A stretch of DNA of 64,000 nucleotides from Hedera helix (Eukaryota > Streptophyta > Magnoliopsida > Apiales > Araliaceae), in the NCBI GenBank assembly GCA_947179155.2, contig OX359264.1, forward strand, positions 2,538,001 to 2,602,000, in the 5' to 3' direction. Of this stretch, positions 35,726 through 47,345 are shown piece by piece. A program made the translations under genes and the position numbers. Under the pieces are notes generated by a model, which was not told where the DNA came from, ran no database searches, and saw only the letters and a program-made list of their open reading frames with translations. How positions within the stretch are numbered: position 1 is the first letter of the stretch; the number at the start of each line of letters is the position of its first letter.

Positions 35726-36072
35726 TGCTACAGTAAAATACCATATGTTACCATACTTTTATCACTGGGTATTTTAACAGTTAAAAATGATAATACCGTT
35801 GACTATTTTTATTTAGAAAAGTTACTGTTATCGTTTTCTTCATCCGACAATATTTCGTTGTGGGGTCCACCCATAATTGAATATTTCGGCGCCGTCGTAC
35901 GAATATTCCCCGACAAAACGAATATATTCGTCGACCAATCGAATATTGTCCGACATAAAATTTTTGCACATAACATCCTTAACTTTAATTTTTATTAATT
36001 TAACACCTTACTGTTAAGCATAAAATTATGAGAAAAAATTAAAATTTATTTATTAAAATTCGGGGTCTTACA

Positions 36073-36799
36073 ATGCATACATGCATGCATTTTCCCTTCT
36101 AGACTAAACTTTACTTCTAACATAATATTTTTTTTTATTAAAATAAAAGATATTTAATGATGCAGCATAAGACACCATTATACATCTCCAATAGTTGGGG
36201 AGACTAAGGTTGTGTTTGATAGAATTGAATGTTAAGATCTGAAAAGTTTAGACATCTGAATAATATAGAATATATGATTAAAATTGTATCTGAATGAAGA
36301 AATGATGTTTGATAATTAATTTTTTTTAAATATCATAATAACACTATTTTGACCATTTTAATAATTTGCGTTGTCTAAAAATTTTATTTGATAATTTTAA
36401 ATATTCAGTTTAATAAAAATGAATAAATTATAATATTGCCAAATGTATTTATATAAAAATATATATATACTCTAGTAAATCAATATTAAACAAATCACCT
36501 AAAAAAAATTAGTAATAATCTATAATATGATGACTATTACATTAGATAAAAAAATGTGTCAAGTTTAATAGAACAACAACATAATGTAATAGAACAACAA
36601 CATAATGTAATAGTTTAAGAGAAGAATTATATTTTTTTCGTTTCAAAATATAATATCATTATTGACTTCATAAAGTCAATTTAAAATATTTTTAAACTCA
36701 TAATTGGCATGAATTTCTTTGATTTTAGTTTATAACTTGCGTGAATTTCTTTGATTTTAATTTAAACGATGATAAATATTGAAGAAGATTGAAAAACCA
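36073..36799. other. Spacer between duplication units
   Basis: Contains the right-breakpoint word TATACATCTCCAATAG at 36179-36207 (again at 48267) and a 22-bp tandem repeat AATAGAACAACAACATAATG (about 36568-36611). No gene is seen. Confidence 0.6.
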
Positions 36800-36977
36800 A
36801 TACTCATTAGACTAGATTAACCCAAAATCACTCTACTTAAATTGAATAGCGATAATTCTAAACTAACAAATATCTTTATAAATAAAATAGAGATAATTGT
36901 CACATAAATATGATGACAAAATAAAGATTAATTATCCAAAAAGAATATTCACATGAAATATCTAATCATTGGAGGTC

Positions 36978-36985
36978 TATAAATA
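36978..36985 (+). promoter_or_regulatory. Strong TATA box (TATAAATA) only in unit 2
   Basis: TCTATAAATAGG is a canonical plant core promoter word. It sits in a stretch (about 36899-37035) missing from unit 1, about 3.46 kb upstream of the P450 ATG, so it is unlikely to be that gene's core promoter. The surroundings look like the U3/R part of a small LTR. Confidence 0.35.
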
Positions 36986-37196
36986 GGAACCTTCACCACA
37001 TTTACACGACATAGCTCAAGAGAACAAAGGAGATTTAAAAATTATTAAGACCTAGAAGATCAAATATATTGGGTTTATAATAAAGTGTTCTAGATTTATT
37101 CATGTGATTATTATTTTTTATAATATCTTTGATATTTTTAAGGATGATTCTAGATAGTCGATCATTTTCTTCCACTACATTTGATTTTAGTCATTG

Positions 37197-37438
37197 TATA
37201 ACAACCCGGGTCAAATAACGAGTCCAAATCAAATCATTACAGAATGAGGCTCAATGCGCTGTCTTAATAATATCATCTTGGATCATCTTAGTCAACCACA
37301 AACTTACCCAAAAGGTCATGACTGAAGGTGAGCCTGTGGTGGGTTAAGATGACCCAAGATGACATTATTGAGACAGTGCATTAGGCTTCATTTTGCAATG
37401 ATTTGATCTGGACTCGAGATTTGACCCGGGTCGTTACA
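37197..37438. mobile_element. 242-bp palindromic element, TSD CATTG
   Basis: The left end TATAACAACCCGGGTCAAAT and the right end, read in complement, TGTAACGACCCGGGTCAAAT continue as inverted arms of about 100 bases each. CATTG flanks both sides (37192-37196, 37439-37443). Unit 1 has the uninterrupted site at about 9915-9925. The termini resemble the first bases of the long LTRs in this window. Confidence 0.85.
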
Positions 37439-38092
37439 CATTGATTGTATAAGTCATGGATACTCATATATAAATTATCAAGCAAAGTTTTAATCATGCT
37501 TATATAAAAGGAAGTTCAAGTAAATGAGGGTAAAAAGTTTTGCATTGTCACATTTGATGCTGATATCATTTTGAAAACGCAATTAAATTGAATAAATGAT
37601 AGCCATTAATACGTATATATGGAGAAAAGAGTAGTAACAAAAAAAATTACTATAAGATATGTATGTATAAATGCTATGTGAATCAAAGTATTTTGCTGGA
37701 AATCGAAAATGGAGACCAAAATAAAAATATAGAATCTAATCCTCTAAGTTCTCCTTTGTGCTGTTGTGATATAACATTTCTAATGTTGCGGTGCTAGTCA
37801 GCCTCGTTCATCAGTTGTCACTTGATGTATTTGCTATGGTTGTGGCAACTAAGAAGCCTATTTGTTATGATTGTGGCTGCTAAGAAGCCTTTGGTTGCTT
37901 CCCTGTTGTAGCTCTATCCATAATAGGAGTCGAGCTAAAGTCATGGGGATGCCGGTGTACCATTCCCCAACATCCCTTCCTAATTTTCATTTTATTTCTG
38001 AATTTCTCTATTCATAAAATCGTAAAAATTAAAATTTTATTTTATCTTTGACTTTCTCAAGACGTGAGATATGATCACCTACGTTATATGCG

Positions 38093-38177
38093 ACAATACT
38101 TACTACCATACTACTACTACAACTCGATGCTTACAACAATACTTACTACCATACTACTACTACAACTCGATGCTTAC
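38093..38177 (+). repeat. 43-bp tandem duplication in the P450 upstream region
   Basis: Two adjacent copies beginning ACAATACTTACTACCATACT. Unit 1 has a single, diverged version near 10400-10440. Confidence 0.85.
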
Positions 38178-40439
38178 AGTTTCACTGAAAATATAAAATA
38201 ATGGATTATTATTGCATTAATTATTTAATATCTATATTTATAAACACTAGTATTCCTCACATACAATATGTGTGTAATTAAAAAAATATTTAAATAAATT
38301 TTAAAAATGAATGAAAAAATATCAGAGATAAAATAGGGATCGACAAGGAAAGGAAAGATAGAAATAGAAGTTATTGAGTTTTAGGATAACTAATCTTATT
38401 TTTCAAAAAGTAAATTCAAAAATAAAATAAAAAACATAAAATTGTTTACACCAACAAACGGTTATTTTTTCTTCTCGCTTTATTAATAGAGATGATCCTC
38501 CATCTTAATGTCATGTAGCAATACAGTTTTGACATGTGTACATAAAAAAAATCATGAATTTGAAAAATGATTAGGAAGACAATTAAGATTAAAGAAGAAT
38601 TTAGTATAATAAAAAAAATTGCAATTATTTTGTTTTTGTGAGAAAATGAGATATCTCAGTTTGTATTAAACATAGATATCTCTATTTTTTAATAAAGTTA
38701 ATCGTTCAAATGTAAAAAAATAAAAGAACGTAACTTTTCCTAAAATTTGTTCGTGGATATCAACGACTTAAAATTTATGGAATAATAAATAACTTGAACC
38801 ATCTAAAATTTACATAATTTTTCTAACAGATATTAATTAAGAATTTATACACCACAAAAAGTAATTCATATTAAAGATTTACTTGAAAAAAATAGTTTTT
38901 TCACAAAACCGTAATTTTAGAAATATATTTTAAATTTCAAAATGGAGGGAGTGTTTTTATAAAAATTTAAAATTAATATAAATTTATTTAATTTTAATTA
39001 ATATAACTATAAATACTGCAAATCATCTAAATAAATACTTTGTCCACATAAAATTCATTACTTCAAACGTCATACATTGAGCCTCGGCCTCACGCAAACC
39101 GATTAAAAGCCAAAATAATATTGGGCCCTCGTTGCCGTTTATTTTGAGGCAATTTATACAACTCTCTTGATTGGATGATAAGAGATAAGAAGGAAGGGAA
39201 AGGAAATGGTGGAATTCTTCTTCACCTCGTTAGGTAGAATCAAAGAAGAGAAAACATTTTAACCGGGCCCTACCAATACCATTGAAATGTCATTACCCAT
39301 TGCGTCGTCCAGCTTCAATAATAAAGAAGTAACGAATTGGACTTTGAGGCTTGCATAATTACCATTGCCTGTCAAATCATTGTAGTCGGTGTGGGCAATT
39401 AACAAAGAAGCAAATGTTGTCACATGCCCACTCAATTACTCAATTCAACTTGGGGTGCAAGGCTATGGACTAGTTTGTGCAAGTATCTTTAAATTTGACT
39501 CTTTCAACCCTAAGAAAAAAAATACTCTAAAGTATAAGTTGTAAATTTCAAGAATATATTATTTATTTTATTTTTTTTAGATATAACAAATATTTAATTT
39601 AATAATAGTAGTATATGATAATGAAATTATAACATTATCAAAGAATATTATATCGTCTTCTATTATTATCGATCAATGAAAAACTTTTTACATGAAATTA
39701 ATTTTTTTTCTTCAGTAAATGGATTATTTTGTTTTGGTGAAAGAGAGTGAGTATATTTTTTCACAAGCAAGCAAAACATTAAATACATTTTTTGTTTAGA
39801 ATTATGTGTCCACAAAAAGTACTTTAAGTTGTTTAATGCCTAACTTTCCTTAATTTTTCTTTCTTATTCTTATTGTACTTGTTATTTTTTATAGAAATGA
39901 ATATCTTGTGGTGTATAGAAGAAAAATAATCAAGTAATAAACTTAAGTTTTATGAGTAATTAACTTGTTCTTTTCAAATGCTTAAGAAAGACAATTAAAC
40001 GACACTCTTCATATGTTCTACAAAAATAATTTTATTTGTCACACACACATAAAAAAATAAAAATATTGTATAAAAATAATTATTATAAATTATGATAATA
40101 TAAAATAACATAATATTCTTAAATATAACAACATTAATTTATTAATCATACTAGCAATGCTACATTGTATATTTATTATATTTAAAAATAAACATAAAAA
40201 TATATATAGTTAAACTTTAAAAATTTACAAATTAAATCATTTTCGTAGTTCGTGTGATTACTTTATTTAGGTGAAATGTCTCATAAATGGGCCCCACGAA
40301 TAGTTTCTCATCCTTCTTGTCATAGGTAATCTATAATAATTGGTCCACCTTTCCTCCCTTCCTTCCTTCAAGCTTAATAAGCTTAATATAATTAGTGTTG
40401 CAAAAACAAGCTCAAACATTATTAGCTCAAGAACACAAG
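38178..40439 (+). promoter_or_regulatory. 5' flank of CYP72A copy 2
   Basis: Aligns with 10445-12192 of unit 1, except for about 0.5 kb of extra AT-rich sequence between about 39640 and 40150, roughly 0.3-0.8 kb before the ATG. The near-promoter word TTAATATAAT is kept. No gene is seen. Confidence 0.5.
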
Positions 40440-40764
40440 ATGGAAAATATAATTTTCAAGGCCATAGTTTTATTGGTTGTCTGCTTGGTTGTGAGAGTTT
40501 TTTACTCCGTTTGGTGGAAACCCAAAACCCTAGAAAAACAGTTAAACCAACAAGGGATCAAAGGCACTTCTTACAAGTTTTTGTTCGGCGACTTGATGGA
40601 ATATAAGAGGTTGATGATGGAAACTTTGTCCAAGCCCATCGCTCTATCTCACCGGATTGCTGAACGTGCCGACCCCTTGTATTACCAAATGGTGCAAAAA
40701 TATGGTAACAACCAATCACACATCCAATTTTTTTTAATTATTAACCTTCATTTTCTTTTGTGTG

Positions 40765-40831
<67 letters not shown>

Positions 40832-43800
40832 TTATGGATTTGTATGGAAAATAGGAAATTTTTGTGTGACTTGGTTTGGAACAAGACCAAGGCTTATAGT
40901 AAATGACCCAGAGCTGATGAGGCTGATCTTAGCCGACAAAAATGGCCACTTTCAAAAGATACGAGTCAACCCTCTAGTGTATCTTCTAACAATGGGACTC
41001 ACATCCTTGGAGAGAGAGAAATGGGCCAAACGCAGAAAAATAATTTCTCCTGCTTTCCACCAAGAAAAAATTCAGGTCATAAAACTTTTTTCTCATCCAT
41101 TAGCCATCTTCTTCATAACAAATAATAGTGCCCATTTTTAGTTGGATAATTCTATGAATTTATGTACAACTTACTTTTGCACTATTCATAGAGCATTATT
41201 CACATGTGTTTTTGATATCTTGGCATAGTCATGAAGGTGGGTCTCACTTTATACACGTGTGAGATGAACATGCGAAAATATCAAAAACACATGTGAAAAT
41301 ATCATTTCCCTTCATATATTTGTATCTTGAGGATACAGAGAGAATTAAACCCCAATGATCAAGGTTTTTTTTCCTCTTTATTTATGAGATTAAGACAGTA
41401 ATATATGTATGTAAGGTTGCGAGAGGCTTACACACTAGATGCGACCTTGTCTTTCTTTTTTTTCCCTTATTGTGTTTTTGAGTATGCATAAAGCTAGCTA
41501 AGCCATATATATGATGCAGTGCAATGTGAATCAATGTTTGTTCGGTAACATGACATGATTGAGCCCAGTGTTGAAATTTTTTATGTAGCACATGGGGAAA
41601 ATTGGGATTCTTGGAAAATTATTGGTAATTTTCCGTGTAGAGCAAGTGTTTGGGCGGAAAAAGAACACTTTTGTTCCCTTGTAAAAGAAGTATTGGAAAT
41701 CCATTGAGATCTCCATTAGATTTTATTATAGAAAAAAAATTGTTTCTGGTTTTTTTCTTCTTCTTTTGATTTAAGTTTTCCCCAAGGCTATAAATTTTAT
41801 AATTTTATTATAAAAAAATTATAGTAGCGAGCTCAGGTTTTGAAAATATAAATTTAAACTATGCTAGGTCCAAAATAACATATAAAGTTAATTTTTAAGT
41901 TTCAATACATATTATATTTTATAGTGAATTTTAAAGTCAAGTAAATAAATTTAAAATTAAGAGATTCGGTTATTGCCTCTCTATTTTCCAATCAGCTTAG
42001 TGGCTGCTCCTTATCGTAAATTATCTTTGATCGAAATCCACCTTCCATTCCTACATGATCTAGACACCTAGACCTTCCATTCCATTCCTACAGATTGTGT
42101 TTGTTTTGAGTTAAAAAAGCTTTGTTTTGTCTATGTATAAAGATGGTTGATGTCTAGCAAGAAGCAGTATATATAGAGAGAGATTGACAGGGAGCGGTGT
42201 AAGAAGATGAAAAATAACAGCTTAGATTAGAGTATAATAGCATTTAATACTAGGATAGGATAGGTCATATAATTGAAGAAATTCAAATGTTGGGTTTTGT
42301 CCTCAGCGTCCGCGGCTGAGATAGATTTTTGATTCATGGTCATATGCGGAAGCTTGACCCTTATTTATATTGCCTGCCTCCTCCATTATTGTCTTAAATT
42401 CAGGCTTCCGTGGATTTTATGTGTACTCAGTCAGTCAGTCAGTCAGGAGTGTTTATTAATTACAGCAATTAGGATCATTCATGTTTAATAATTGCATTGC
42501 ATTGCATGAACATATATACTAGTAATATAATTTGCGAATGTATGCACACACAGATCATAGGTGTAAATATTGGCAATTGATAGTTTGTGGAAATACATAT
42601 ACATAAAGAAAAGCCACCTCCCAACTGTCTTCATTGAACAGGGGTGGTCAAATTCAAAATAATTGAGTAAGCCTATTAAGCGATGATTGACAAATCCAGT
42701 TCTATGATTAATTAACTGTGATACTACACCACTGCCCCTGTTTGTTGCCTATTGGTAACCACTCACCATGAATAAACAAATGGATCCAAGTATATATTAT
42801 CATCATTATGCTGCCGACGTTCTTAAATTTATTTGATACTGATTAGGCTGCGGTAGCTGGAACTATATTGAACTCAGTCATGTTTACTAAAAATAGAAAA
42901 TCATGCAGACCGGGATGTGATCGATCAACCCTCATGAATACAGATAGTTTTCCTAGCTAGCTACGTTCCTCTGTTATTAATTTTGAATTTTGATGGACTA
43001 AGTCTTACAAGACTTCAATTTTCTGGACGACGATGCATGGTTTCCTTGAAGGTGCATGTGATCCCTCATAAAGGCTTGTAACAGAGGATCCGAAAGAAAG
43101 GGGACTTCATTTTTGGATTTCTGAAAGCTACCTAGCTAGCTAGGGGGGATTTGATCACCATTCACCAATATAGATTTTAACGAAAACAATTCTTTAACAA
43201 TGTTCTGCAATAGCAATCGCATTTCCCATATTTCTTTTATTTTGTTATACGAGTCCCTTCCCTTTTTTTGATCATAATAGTAAAAAAATGCACAATATTC
43301 TCATATAAGTCATTTTAATTTTATTATTATGCCATAATTACTAAATTAATTCAAATTATTCTCCTTATTAATCCAAAATATAAAATTAGTTTTGGCTTTT
43401 TCAAGGTAAGTTATAATATTTTAAAATTTAATTCAATGAATGAATTTGTACACGGATTATATCTATTTATGCTATTACATTCACACTAACACATCTGACT
43501 GATCTCCTTGATTTAAGCTAATAGTAACACCTGTATTGCAGCTGCATTTACACTGATGCTACTATCTAAGACTTCACATGCTGCTATACTACTGAGGCAG
43601 TTACTTCTATTCTCCCTGCTCTCTTCCTTTGGTTGAGTCTGAGTTAGAACAGGAGTATGTGCTACTGGGCTTGATTCCTTAATACTTATATATTTATTTT
43701 TGTGCGAACCCTGCTATATTTGCATGAGCCTTATGCACTAGATACGATCTTCTGTCTTCTTTATTTGTTAAATTTATTTATTTATTTATTTATTTATGTC

Positions 43801-45658
43801 AATCCTGCTATTTGCGATGGCCTTATGTACCAGGTGCGATCTCTTGTACATATATCTATATTTACTTAAAATGCGTTATGTTATTATGTAGGGGATGGTG
43901 CCAGCATTTTCAGTTAGTTGTTGCAACCTAGTCGATAAATGGAAGAAGTTGGCTGGTTCACAAGAATCATATGAAATTGATATTTCAACCGAAATGCAAA
44001 ATCTTTCAGCAGATGTAATCGCTAGATCAGCATTTGGAAGCAGCTTTGAGGAAGGAAAGAAGATATTTGAACTTCAGAAAGAGCAAATAGTGCTGGTGAT
44101 TGAAGCAGCCCGATCAATTTATATCCCTGGTCTTAGGTGAAATTTCATTTCTAAACTTCATTGAAATTAGTTGATGATTTACTCTAGCATCAAATTTTAA
44201 AACTAAAAATCGTTATTTGGAAAAAATAAATGAGACCTTTAATTTCCAGCAAGTACTCTTGTTTAGATCTGTTTTCCAATGAATTAGGATCCATTTAGAA
44301 AAGTCATAATGTAATGCATTTTTTCTTAACTGTCACACATCATAATCTTTTATATTGAAAATTTAATTAATTCCTTAGGCTTTATAAGTTAGTAGTGGAA
44401 ATCTTCAAGGAGATCCTTGAGGTCACTAGTTTGAGTCTCTTAGCTAGGGTTAAGACCAGTATTAAAAATAGTCCTAAGGTCCCTAATATCAATTTGAAAA
44501 GGCCGGAGTTTGACAGGACTGTGGTAAGGAAAAAGTCATATCATAATTCAAAAAAAAATAGTGGAAATCTTCATATTTAATTTTACTATTCAATCTGTTT
44601 GCCAAAACTCCTCTGTTCTATTTTCTTCTTCACGCGACATATCTATACATTTTCGTCTCAATATTGTTTTAACACACTTGATCCAGATTTATACCTACTA
44701 AGAAGAACAAGAGGAGATATGAGATTGACAGAATGATCAAAGCCATGCTAGGAGATATGATCAAAATGAGAGAAAATGCCATGCAAAATGGAGAACCTTT
44801 TGGAGATGATCTACTAGGCTTGCTATTACAATGCAAAGAAAATATTGACAATGAAATGACAACTGAAGATGTAATAGAAGAGTGCAAGTTATTCTACTTT
44901 GCTGGCCAAGAAACCACAGCAAACTGGCTTACATGGACAATCATCATTTTGTCCATGCATCAAGACTGGCAAGACAAGGCTAGAGAAGAAGTTTTTCGCA
45001 TTTGTGGGAAGAACACGACACCTGATCATGAATCCATAAACCACCTCAAGATTGTAAGTTTTGAGTTACATAATCACATTCTATTTCCATGCTGCAAAGA
45101 ATGTCATAATCCCCAAGTCTTTGAAAAAGTGTATCATTTTAGGGAAAAAATTCAATTATGACATTCTTAACATGAATGAGGAACTAGTACTTAAATTTTA
45201 CTAGCTATGAGAAAAGGAAAGAAAAACTTACATAATTCACTAATTTTCAGGTCTCATTGATTCTACAAGAAGTCCTGAGGTTATATCCACCAGTAACTGG
45301 AATATTTCGAAATACTTACCAGAAAACAAATATAGGGAACATGTCTATTCCTGCTGGGGTTGAAATCGTGTTACCAACAATAATGATACATCATGATCCT
45401 GAATATTGGGGTAACGATGCTGAAGAATTCAAACCAGAGAGATTTTCTGAAGGAGTTGCAAAGGCATTCTTTCCATTTGGATGGGGACCGAGATTCTGTC
45501 TAGGCCAAAGTTTTGCGGTGATTGAAGCAAAATTGGCACTGGCAATGATTTTGCAGAATTTTTCGTTCGAGCTTTCACCTTCATATACACATGCTCCCTA
45601 CAGTATTATCACTCTTCAACCACAACATGGAGCTCCAATTATTCTACATCAGCTCTAA
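40440..45658 (+). CDS. CYP72A: Cytochrome P450, CYP72A family, copy 2 (5 exons, 501 aa)
   Basis: Paralogue of the gene at 12193, same predicted role as an ER-anchored monooxygenase of unknown substrate. Exons: 40440-40704, 40855-41075, 43892-44136, 44687-45053, 45251-45658. Each exon is the same length as in copy 1, all introns are GT-AG, and the 501-codon frame is open. AGQETT (316-321), EVLR (373-376), PERF (428-431) and FGWGPRFCLG (442-451) are unchanged. I count about 36 amino-acid differences (about 93% identity). They are denser in exon 2 (residues 92-158, including 124-142, near substrate recognition site 1) than in exon 4. Intron 1 has expanded by a (TA)n run and happens to stay in frame. 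Intron 2 is 2.8 kb and intron 3 holds a SINE. AATAAA is at 45731. Confidence 0.93.
40764..40830. repeat. (TA)n microsatellite in intron 1 of copy 2
   Basis: About 33 TA units with one interruption. Copy 1 has only a short TA run here (12519-12532). This accounts for the longer intron 1. Confidence 0.95.
41191..41310. mobile_element. Foldback miniature element in intron 2 of copy 2
   Basis: Arms carry CACATGTGTTTTTGATAT and, in complement, the same words at GAAAATATCATTTCCC. This is the intact counterpart of the foldback split by the hAT element in copy 1 intron 2, so this insertion predates the duplication. Confidence 0.7.
41372..43862. other. Intron 2 sequence without counterpart in copy 1
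   Basis: Flanked by sequence that is contiguous in copy 1 (CAATGATCAAGG at 16098-16109, then TTAAAATGTGTTATG). No ORF of note. It contains CAGT repeats (about 42427-42446), ATTT repeats (about 43770-43796), and three related words of the form CTTATGCACTAGATACGATC at about 41424, 43728 and 43822. Either an insertion here or a deletion in copy 1. Confidence 0.6.
44408..44558 (+). mobile_element. SINE in intron 3 of copy 2, 15-bp TSD
   Basis: A 151-bp insert ending in a run of nine A, flanked by identical 15-mers TAGTGGAAATCTTCA at 44393-44407 and 44559-44573. Copy 1 has a single copy of that 15-mer (16631-16645), the empty site. A word like a pol III B box (AGTTTGAGTCTC, near 44437) suggests tRNA ancestry with 5' truncation. 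Confidence 0.9.
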
Positions 45659-45730
45659 GGAGATTTTGGTTTTCTAGTTGCCAAGTATCAAGTCTAAGGG
45701 CTTTATTATATGTAATTATTATGTAGCTTG

Positions 45731-45736
45731 AATAAA
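45731..45736 (+). terminator. Likely polyadenylation signal of copy 2
   Basis: AATAAA 73 bases after the stop codon. The same place in copy 1 reads AAAAAA. Conversely, copy 1's AATAAA at 17896 reads AAGAAA here. Confidence 0.5.
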
Positions 45737-45887
45737 TCGGTTGATTACAAGTATGATGTAGTTAACATTTAATATGAGGACCAACAAAGTTCTAAATTAG
45801 GTGGTCTATTTTATGTCGATTGAACAAGAAATGACTAGTTCTATATTTACGTGATGAGGGACATAGACAATTTATTATACCTACAAA

Positions 45888-46135
45888 CAGGGACGGAGCC
45901 GGGTTGACAATTCAGGGGGTGTCATGGTATAACTTTGATATAAGAAATATATTAACATGCAAAAAAAAAGGATAACTATAAGGAAAGGCTTATAACTTAT
46001 GGGTTCTTGTGCTGGGTTGAATTTTGTGTGGGTCATTATGGCATTAATAATAATTTGTAAAGTATGTAATTTTGAAGATCTTAAAAATTCAGGGGGTGTC
46101 ATGACACCCCAACAGAGAACGTGGCTCCGCCCCTG
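45888..46135. mobile_element. Non-autonomous hAT element, 248 bp
   Basis: Inverted ends CAGGGACGGAGCC and GGCTCCGCCCCTG. TSD CCTACAAA (45880-45887) and TCTACAAA (46136-46143), one mismatch. Unit 1 keeps the empty site TCTACAAA at 17950. The word ATTCAGGGGGTGTCATG occurs near both ends. The short ORFs in it are fragments without domain. Confidence 0.93.
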
Positions 46136-46173
46136 TCTACAAATGTTGTTATATATCTATATACCTTTTAACC

Positions 46174-46330
46174 GGGAAACTATTCTCTACTTCTGAAGTA
46201 TGAGGAACAGTTTACTCCTCTTCTTATATGCATATGACACCCTCTGTGGTGGGGTTCACAAGAGACCTACATGCATGTGAGAAGGACAGTATACTGTTCT
46301 CCATGCTAAAAAACAGACAATAATTTTCCC
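46174..46330. mobile_element. Foldback miniature element, 157 bp
   Basis: The left end GGGAAACTATT and the right end ATAATTTTCCC are inverted. Flanks TTTTAACC (46166-46173) and TCTTAACC (46331-46338) form an 8-bp TSD with one mismatch. Same family as 18000-18149 but a separate insertion. Confidence 0.8.
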
Positions 46331-46436
46331 TCTTAACCTCTTTTTATCATCTCTTAAGAAAAAGTTAGTAAGTGTATAGTATATTAAATAATTCATATTT
46401 ATGTACTGTAAGATATCAGCTCACCTTTACTTTAGC

Positions 46437-46999
46437 TAAGGTTGCACACAAAATCGAAAAACCGATCGGACTGAACCAAACCGTTACTATTTCAAACCGA
46501 AAAACCGAACACTATAAAACTAAAAAACCGAGACTAGTTCGGCCGGTTTGGTTTGTCTTCTCAAAAAATCGAAACCGACCAAACCTACCGAACAATTTAA
46601 AATTATAATATAATTTATATACTTTTCTAATAAGTATTTATTTTATATAATTATATATTTATTATATGCTTTTATTGTAACGAATTTGTAAAACTTCTAT
46701 CCTAGTGAGTGAGTTAGGTGATTTTTGTTTTTCGGATTTAGAGAACTTCTATTATAATTAGTAGTTATTGAGTTAGTGATTTATTAATTATTATGAAAAA
46801 TTGACAATATAATAAATATCAAATTATCAATTACGGAACCGAATAAACCGACCGATTTAACCGAAACCGAATAAACCGATAACCGATTACGATGTAAAAA
46901 ATTGACCGGTTTTGGTTTTTAATTTTTTATAATCGACTTAAATAGTTTGATTATTTTTTTTCTTCAAAAAACCGACCAAACCGACCGTGTGCACCCCTA
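46437..46999. mobile_element. hAT-like element rich in AACCGA words, 563 bp
   Basis: Ends TAAGGTTGCACAC and GTGTGCACCCCTA are inverted. Flanks ACTTTAGC (46429-46436) and GCTTTAGC (47000-47007) form an 8-bp TSD with one mismatch. Unit 1 has GCTTTGGC uninterrupted at about 18255. Same family as the element at 18748-27494 but without rDNA. The ORF at 46372-46608 is a by-product of the AACCGA repeats. Confidence 0.9.
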
Positions 47000-47097
47000 G
47001 CTTTAGCAAAGGCAAAGATTTGAATCTCTTTTTCTTATGTTTGTTTCTATTTCTTTTCAAAAGAAAAAAAAATCATAAAAAGAATTGATACATAATT

Positions 47098-47343
47098 ATG
47101 AAGAAATATATTATAACCTTTGTAAGTTATTTATTTCTTCTACAAACAGTAAATAGCTCAACGGATAGAAACGACTTGATTCTAGAATTTAGTGGCAATA
47201 TATATTTCACAAAACTTATAAGTAGGCAAAAATGGGCAGGTGTTTTATATATTTTTTACTGCAATGCCACACTTATGGAACGAATAATTCTCATATTTTT
47301 ATTTGAAAAGTATAAGTTGACAAAAACAAATGACAAAATATAA
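47098..47343 (+). CDS. Small hypothetical secreted-type protein, copy 2 (81 aa)
   Basis: Paralogue of the ORF at 18349. The signal-peptide-like start is the same except for one residue, and the core words LILEFSGNIYF and RQKWAGVLY are kept. The C-terminus differs. More replacement than silent changes separate the copies, so purifying selection is not evident. No family is recognised. A hairpin follows at once (47346). Confidence 0.3.
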   Translation: MKKYIITFVSYLFLLQTVNSSTDRNDLILEFSGNIYFTKLISRQKWAGVLYIFYCNATLMERIILIFLFEKYKLTKTNDKI

Positions 47344-47345
47344 TA

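Larger units (their letters stand above)
28550..36072 (+). mobile_element. LTR-like element (LTR-3) interrupted by a solo LTR
   Basis: Begins TGTGATGCCCCCAAAATCGG and ends TTCGGGGTCTTACA, matching the termini of the other long LTRs here. The flanking pentamers GTGTA and ATGCA agree at only three of five positions, so the TSD is decayed or the borders are slightly off. Minus the nested 30890-35725 LTR and its TSD it is about 2.7 kb. It contains a 49-bp tandem repeat (29491-29600), a 17-bp repeat based on ACACGTGT (30431-30532) and repeats of GACAATTATTGATTCAATAA (about 30672-30790). Confidence 0.65.

Noticed and set aside
40395..41141. A single 248-codon frame running through intron 1 of P450 copy 2
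   Set aside because: The insert codes only for Tyr/Ile repeats from the TA run, and the splice sites match those of copy 1 exactly. It is an unspliced read-through.
46372..46608. 78-codon frame
   Set aside because: Made by AACCGA repeats of the hAT-like element at 46437-46999.
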